DNA of 9,687 bases, from the NCBI GenBank assembly GCA_003551455.1, contig PUMR01000040.1, positions 1-9,687 of the forward strand, written 5' to 3'. Shown one piece after another: positions 6,027-9,687 of this stretch. A model generated the notes under the pieces. That model did not search any database and had not been told where the DNA came from. It saw only the letters and a list, made by a program, of their open reading frames with translations. How positions within the stretch are numbered: position 1 is the first letter of the stretch; every line of letters begins with the position of its first letter. The stretch comes from Mollicutes bacterium. Its GTDB lineage: Bacteria; Bacillota_I; Bacilli_A; Izemoplasmatales; Izemoplasmataceae. A program made the position numbers and the translations under genes.

Positions 6027-8777
6027 TCAATCCACCCACCAAAGAGCATCCCGGTCAGCGCCCCAATGGGTGAATTCCATGGGTTCGCGCCAGAATGGAC
6101 TCCAGCTATCGGGCAATTCTTCGTGTTCTACCCAGATCGCCATGCCGAAATTATAATAGAATGCTTCCCTTGTGACGTTGACGACACTGGCGGGGATGAA
6201 GATTGTGACTCCCATTGTGTCCTGGAAGGCCTGATAACCGATCGTCGTCAACGAATCCGGCAACACCACATAGGGAGAATAGGTCCGCAAGGTGTGCCCG
6301 AAAGCGTCCGCCCCGATGATCTCCAATTGACTGTCCGGCGCGAAGGTGATCTCCCTCAGTTCGCTCCAAGTGAAAGCGCCGGTGCGGATCTCCGTCACCG
6401 GGGCGGGGATGTGGATCGATTGGATGCCTCCCGCGAAGAACATCCCCTCGGGGACATAGGTCAAAGCATCGGGAAGGAGGAACGATGCCAAAGCCTCGGT
6501 GCCCCTGAATGCGCCGGGACCGATGTCTGACACTCCCACCGGCAGCACGATGGTGGTTAGGGCCGTGGTGTCTCTGAAAGCCTCTTCACCGATATGCATC
6601 AGTTGGCTTTCCGCTCCGAAGGTCACCTTTTCCAAGGCTTGGGACCCTTCGAAAGCGGACGCGCCGATCGTCTCCAAGGCATCGTTCGCATGGATGCGGG
6701 AAATATCGCTTTCTTTGAAAGCCTCGGCGGCGATGGCCGTGAGCGGCACGCCCGCAAGGGTCTCGGGCAGGACGAGAACGGACGAGAACCCTTCATAGCC
6801 GGTGATTGTGGCTTCCCCGTCGACAATCTCATGAAGAAGTCCGAAAGCGTTCGTGGCACAGAAACCTGCTTCGGGCAGGTCGATATCGACCAATCCCTCG
6901 TGATCGAAATGCAGGGTCTTCTCGTGGACTTCTCCGGCTGCGGACACATTGATCTCGATCATGAAACCGTCGCCCTCCAAACCGATGCGATAAAGTGAAA
7001 GAGCGTCCGTTCCGGTATCATATCCGAGGGCGACGAGAACTTCATCGAAATAGTCCGCTTGCAGTTCGTAGAGGTTGTCGTCGCGGGTGAACCAGTGTTC
7101 TTTGAGTGTCTCGGGAAGTAAAGTTGTAAAAGTGAAAGTGAAATAGGACAAGATTTCTTCGTGCACGGCAAGGGTCATCTCTTGGTGTTCCCAGCACGAA
7201 AGATCGTCGCATTCGAGATAGCCCCCGGCATGGTCGGGCTCTGCGAAAAGATACATGTTGAAACGGTGCCGGGGCGTCGAAGTGTCCTCGAGATCGTGAT
7301 AGTCCAAGGCGTAGAGAGACCCTTCCCGTCGCAACTCATAAGTCATAGCGGGGACAAGGTCGATCAGCGCTTCATAACGCACGCGGTGGTTGGCAGACGT
7401 GTCTATCATATGCTTGAGTGATCCGATGTCGAGGCGCGGAATCCAACGCGCATACACCGTGACATCGGTCGTGGGCATGTTTGTGAAGACAAAAGGTTCG
7501 TTCAAGGCCCTGTCGGCATACCACCCGCCGAAATGATGATGGGGCTTGGATGGTGACTCGGGCGCCTCGACGACACTGAAAGCCGCTTGCGTGATGGACT
7601 CCGTCACACTCCCCGTTCCGGTCTCGAAACGGATGCTCACTTGTCTTGGTTCATAGAGCGCCCGCACCGTCATATCGGCCGTGATTTCCTCCGGTGCTTC
7701 ATCCCAGCCGAGGAAGTCGTAGCCCTCCCGTTCGGGGAGTGAGGGACCTATCACACCGTCCCCGGTGAACACCGTCTCGACATGCAACAGCGTGTCGTCG
7801 TCATCCAAGAACGTGACGACGTGCACATCCAGGATCCTGCCGAGGTTGATGAGCGTCGCATCGGTCAATGTGACGACCAGATCGCCGTCGGCGTTGACAT
7901 CGATCGTTTCGATGCCGACGCCGTCTTCACCGTCGGCGCCGGGTTCTCCGGGCTCACCTTTTTCGCCGATGAGGGCGGCGAGGCCGATGAGGTCCGTCCA
8001 AGTCCCTTCATCCTCATAAGCCCATTGGATATGATCTTCGGCCACCCGCAGGATGATTTCCCTGCCATCGGCGCCGGCCGAACCGGGAAAGCCCCTCGGC
8101 CCTCTCAGGCTGGCCAGACTGACAAGGTCGTTCCAGGTCGTTTCCCCGTCATACCGCCATTGGATATGGTCGACGGAAGTCCGGAAGTGGACTTCCCGCC
8201 CGTCGGCTCCGTCGGCTCCGGTCAAGGAGGCCAATTCCACAAGGTCCGTCCATGTTTCTTCCCCCTCGTAACTCCACTGGATATAGCCGGCGGAAACCCG
8301 GAGTGTCACCGTCTTTCCATCGACTCCATCCGCGCCCGGAAGACCGATGAGTTCATCGAGGCCGATGAGGTCCTCCCAACTGTCGCTGTCGTCATAGCGC
8401 CATTGGATGTGGGTGTCGCCCACCCGCATGACGACGGCACTGCCCTTTTCCCCTTGGGGTCCGACGAGCGCCGTCAGAGCGATGAGATCCGTCCAGTCAT
8501 CTTCATCCTCGTGTTGCCATTGGATGTGGCCTTCCGCGATGCGGAGAAACACAGTGCGTCCGTCCTCCCCGGGTGCGCCCCGGGGACCGCGGACACTCTC
8601 GAGCCACTCTTCGTAGGTGCCCGCGAAAGCCTCGGCCGCGACGGCCTTGTCGTAGATGGCCTTCAATTGCACCGTGAGCTCGTCGGGCTCATCCGGTCCC
8701 TCATCTCTGAGCCGTTCGCATCCCGAAACAAACAATCCCATAAACAACAACATCCCGATCCACCAGATCCGTTTCAT
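6027..8777 (-). CDS. Lipoprotein with Trp-repeat stalk, InlB repeats and BspA-like leucine-rich repeats
   Basis: This encodes 916 residues. The ATG at 8775-8777 is preferred over the longer frame to 8822 because GAGGTG lies five bases upstream and a clean signal peptide follows. Residues 1-20 end in lipobox FVSGC (lipid Cys20). A helical segment with the GTYEEWLESVRG pattern (about 50-65) leads into five Trp / Gly-X-Y stalk units (74-285), closed by a short beta unit (286-315) like the one in the neighbouring giant protein. Two InlB-type repeats follow (about 317-449; FLGWDE and FGGWYADR motifs). Residues 450-637 are an unrecognised alpha/beta-looking domain with three Cys. Residues 638-916 are LRR_5 repeats with recurrent I...AF......L..I..P units and a tail ending in a W-G motif typical of BspA-like proteins. 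Family members are surface adhesins or binding proteins; the ligand here cannot be read from sequence. The stop is TGA. Confidence 0.93.
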   Translation of the reverse strand: MKRIWWIGMLLFMGLFVSGCERLRDEGPDEPDELTVQLKAIYDKAVAAEAFAGTYEEWLESVRGPRGAPGEDGRTVFLRIAEGHIQWQHEDEDDWTDLIALTALVGPQGEKGSAVVMRVGDTHIQWRYDDSDSWEDLIGLDELIGLPGADGVDGKTVTLRVSAGYIQWSYEGEETWTDLVELASLTGADGADGREVHFRTSVDHIQWRYDGETTWNDLVSLASLRGPRGFPGSAGADGREIILRVAEDHIQWAYEDEGTWTDLIGLAALIGEKGEPGEPGADGEDGVGIETIDVNADGDLVVTLTDATLINLGRILDVHVVTFLDDDDTLLHVETVFTGDGVIGPSLPEREGYDFLGWDEAPEEITADMTVRALYEPRQVSIRFETGTGSVTESITQAAFSVVEAPESPSKPHHHFGGWYADRALNEPFVFTNMPTTDVTVYARWIPRLDIGSLKHMIDTSANHRVRYEALIDLVPAMTYELRREGSLYALDYHDLEDTSTPRHRFNMYLFAEPDHAGGYLECDDLSCWEHQEMTLAVHEEILSYFTFTFTTLLPETLKEHWFTRDDNLYELQADYFDEVLVALGYDTGTDALSLYRIGLEGDGFMIEINVSAAGEVHEKTLHFDHEGLVDIDLPEAGFCATNAFGLLHEIVDGEATITGYEGFSSVLVLPETLAGVPLTAIAAEAFKESDISRIHANDALETIGASAFEGSQALEKVTFGAESQLMHIGEEAFRDTTALTTIVLPVGVSDIGPGAFRGTEALASFLLPDALTYVPEGMFFAGGIQSIHIPAPVTEIRTGAFTWSELREITFAPDSQLEIIGADAFGHTLRTYSPYVVLPDSLTTIGYQAFQDTMGVTIFIPASVVNVTREAFYYNFGMAIWVEHEELPDSWSPFWREPMEFTHWGADRDALWWVD
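7923..8558 (-). repeat. Five-copy Trp / Gly-X-Y stalk repeat in the LRR lipoprotein
   Basis: Five in-frame units of about 39-47 codons follow the form R-V/I-spacer-HIQW-Y-E/D....W.DLI.L..L.G, joined by collagen-like spacers. Pro at X/Y positions is more frequent here than in the giant protein, whose spacers are mostly GED triplets. The repeat core is the same, so the two stalks share an origin. Confidence 0.85.
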
Positions 8778-8782
8778 TCCTT

Positions 8783-8788
8783 CACCTC
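8783..8788 (-). promoter_or_regulatory. Ribosome binding site of the LRR lipoprotein
   Basis: GAGGTG on the minus strand, five bases before the ATG at 8775-8777. It supports the internal start over the 15-codon-longer frame. Confidence 0.7.
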
Positions 8789-8861
8789 GCACTTGTTTTT
8801 CGGTTCTTCCGCAGAGAATCACTCCCGTAAGGTTTTTTGCATCGTCTTTGAAGCAAAAGAA

Positions 8862-8886
8862 AAAAACATTCTGAAAAAATGTTTTT
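8862..8886 (-). other. AT-rich hairpin with T-run in the leader of the LRR lipoprotein gene
   Basis: A perfect 9-pair inverted repeat (AAAAACATT and AATGTTTTT, seven-base loop) lies inside the predicted 180-base leader and continues on the minus strand into TTCTTTT. With only one G-C pair the stem is weak. It could be a poor terminator or attenuator, or an mRNA-end structure; there is no competing fold I can point to with confidence. Confidence 0.3.
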
Positions 8887-8964
8887 ATCGACGGGTGGAT
8901 ACACGACCGCTGCAGCTTCCCCCATACCGCATGGCCTTCGCCTCCAAAGAGCCCTTATAGGTAT

Positions 8965-8993
8965 ATTATATGGGCAAAAAAATCATAAAACAA
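8965..8993 (-). promoter_or_regulatory. Promoter of the LRR lipoprotein gene
   Basis: Read on the minus strand: TTGTTT (8988-8993), 17 bases, perfect TATAAT (8965-8970). Transcription would begin near 8958 and leave a leader of about 180 bases. It sits after the terminator of the upstream gene, so the LRR gene appears to be transcribed alone. Confidence 0.55.
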
Positions 8994-9139
8994 TATAAAT
9001 ATACGCACAATCGCAAATGCTTCAAAGAAAATTCCATTTCATTCTTACAGTTTTCAAAGAGAATTGCTCGTTGAGCACGACATTGTGGCTCTCGCATTAT
9101 ATAACCACTGCTAGTTTCGGGCCTTTCAAAGATATGAGT

Positions 9140-9177
9140 AAGAGGCGGTGCCAGTCGGACTGGTACCGCCTCTTTTT
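9140..9177. terminator. Long terminator hairpin after the right-edge gene
   Basis: Arms 9140-9156 and 9158-9174 form an almost perfect inverted repeat (one G-T pair; a few central bases form the loop). It lies 52 bases past the stop of the right-edge gene. The T-run (9173-9177) is on the plus-strand side, while on the minus strand the stem is followed only by TACTCATATCTTTG. It probably stops minus-strand transcription with modest efficiency and would stop plus-strand transcription well. Confidence 0.65.
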
Positions 9178-9226
9178 GATTCATGTCCCGAATGACTTCA
9201 TTTGCACTGTAGGGCAGATTGGTTTC

Positions 9227-9687
9227 CTACTCTACTTCGGGCCATTGGGCGCGCGGTACTTCTTCACCTTCTTCGATGTAGTACGTACCGTTCAGTACTG
9301 ATACGAAGGCGTTGAAGGACCACATTTCCGAGTACGCGGCTTCTTCGGTGCTCATGAGGACGTTGCCCTCCTCATCGAAGGGGATTCTGATGTTGGCTGT
9401 CGCAGTGTCGATACCCCAGTTGAGGGTGAAGCCGCCACGGTTGTCGTCGGCGAAGAAATAAAGGAAGCTTGGCGCATCGAGCGTCGAACCGCTGATGCCG
9501 CCGATCGAGAGGTCGAACTCACCGACCATCATGTAGTTGTAATAGATGTCGGGGAACGGTCTCGCGACAGGATCGACTTCGACTCTGATGTAGTGGGTCT
9601 CGCTTTGGAACATGTCTTCGAAGGTCTCTTTGATGTATTCACCGAAGGCGAGCTGGGTCTCACTGCCGGAGAAGAAGTTCAACTGCA
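9227..9687 (-). CDS. Family 5 solute-binding (peptide-binding) lipoprotein-like protein, C-terminal part (runs off the right edge)
   Basis: The last 152 or so residues are visible, ending at a TAG (9227-9229); the start lies outside the window, and the reading frame is open to the last base. The fragment matches the C-terminus of the giant lipoprotein at well over half of positions, with shared blocks such as FEDMFQSE, LNWGIDT and AEMWSFNA or SEMWSFNA, and only small gaps. The pattern of a strongly amphipathic strand/helix followed by GEFDLSIGGISG and a DN....LNWG segment is that of the C-terminal lobe of family 5 extracytoplasmic solute-binding proteins, which deliver peptides or similar ligands to ABC importers. 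Whether this copy is a complete binding protein or another mosaic cannot be told here. Confidence 0.85.
   Translation of the reverse strand, partial: QLNFFSGSETQLAFGEYIKETFEDMFQSETHYIRVEVDPVARPFPDIYYNYMMVGEFDLSIGGISGSTLDAPSFLYFFADDNRGGFTLNWGIDTATANIRIPFDEEGNVLMSTEEAAYSEMWSFNAFVSVLNGTYYIEEGEEVPRAQWPEVE

Larger units (their letters stand above)
8778..9226. other. Intergenic region between the right-edge gene and the LRR lipoprotein gene
   Basis: This 449-base gap holds the terminator hairpin of the right-edge gene (9140-9177), about 145 bases in which I see only a short inverted repeat (TGCTC-3 nt-GAGCA near 9065-9077), then the promoter and long leader of the LRR gene. The minus-strand frame at 8966-9184 crosses both terminator and promoter, so it is not taken as a gene. 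Confidence 0.6.

Noticed and set aside
5979..6530. 183-codon plus-strand frame
   Set aside because: It is antisense to the LRR_5 repeats, starts in a hairpin region and has no ribosome site or recognisable domain.
6027..8777. Use of the Mycoplasma genetic code (TGA as Trp)
   Set aside because: This ORF ends at TGA exactly where the family's C-terminal W-G tail is complete, and all Trp codons I checked are TGG.
7782..8960. 392-codon open frame on the plus strand
   Set aside because: It lies antisense to the stalk-repeat part of the LRR lipoprotein and runs through its signal peptide, ribosome site and leader. Long antisense frames are expected opposite GC-rich repeats, and the translation has no family signature.
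8966..9184. 72-codon minus-strand frame between the right-edge gene and the LRR gene
   Set aside because: It spans a terminator hairpin and overlaps the promoter of the next gene, and it shows no ribosome site or protein signature.

Overview
The window carries four genes, all on the minus strand, and every one whose start is visible encodes a predicted lipoprotein exported to the cell surface. From left to right they are: the start of a small InlB-repeat lipoprotein that runs off the left edge (1-365); a giant 1572-residue mosaic lipoprotein (834-5552); a 916-residue lipoprotein with InlB-type and BspA-type leucine-rich repeats (6027-8777); and the tail of a peptide-binding-like protein that runs off the right edge (9227-9687). 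No RNA gene of a known family, CRISPR array, transposase or phage gene was found.

Organism: lipoboxes, AGGAGG-type ribosome sites, TATAAT-type promoters, intrinsic terminators and the mix of surface modules (collagen-like Gly-X-Y plus Trp repeats, InlB B-repeats, LRR_5, family 5 solute-binding domains) suggest a Bacillota or Mollicutes-related bacterium of the free-living Izemoplasma/Acholeplasma kind. TGA is used as a stop (end of the 6027-8777 gene), so the Mycoplasma code is not in use. By eye the base composition is near 50% GC, high for Mollicutes, so the placement is an inference from families only. No genus is claimed.

Layout: each gene looks like its own transcription unit. A good intrinsic terminator follows the giant gene (751-789). 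A hairpin follows the LRR gene (5912-5949). A long hairpin follows the right-edge gene (9140-9177). The 474-base gap between the LRR gene and the giant gene is the least explained part: it holds a near-perfect terminator (5610-5644) just upstream of the giant gene's start, a possible structured RNA in front of that terminator, and a T-box-like sequence on the opposite strand.

How the genes relate: the giant protein and the LRR protein share the same stalk, built of roughly 36-55-residue units with a conserved Trp pair and Gly-X-Y spacers (10 copies and 5 copies), each ending in the same short beta unit. The giant protein then carries a trypsin/HtrA-like protease with an intact catalytic triad, an OB-fold-like region, and a shortened family 5 solute-binding region. 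The C-terminal part of that region is a clear paralogue of the right-edge gene. The picture is a locus of modular surface lipoproteins that exchange parts. The most notable object is the stalk-protease-OB-binding-protein fusion.
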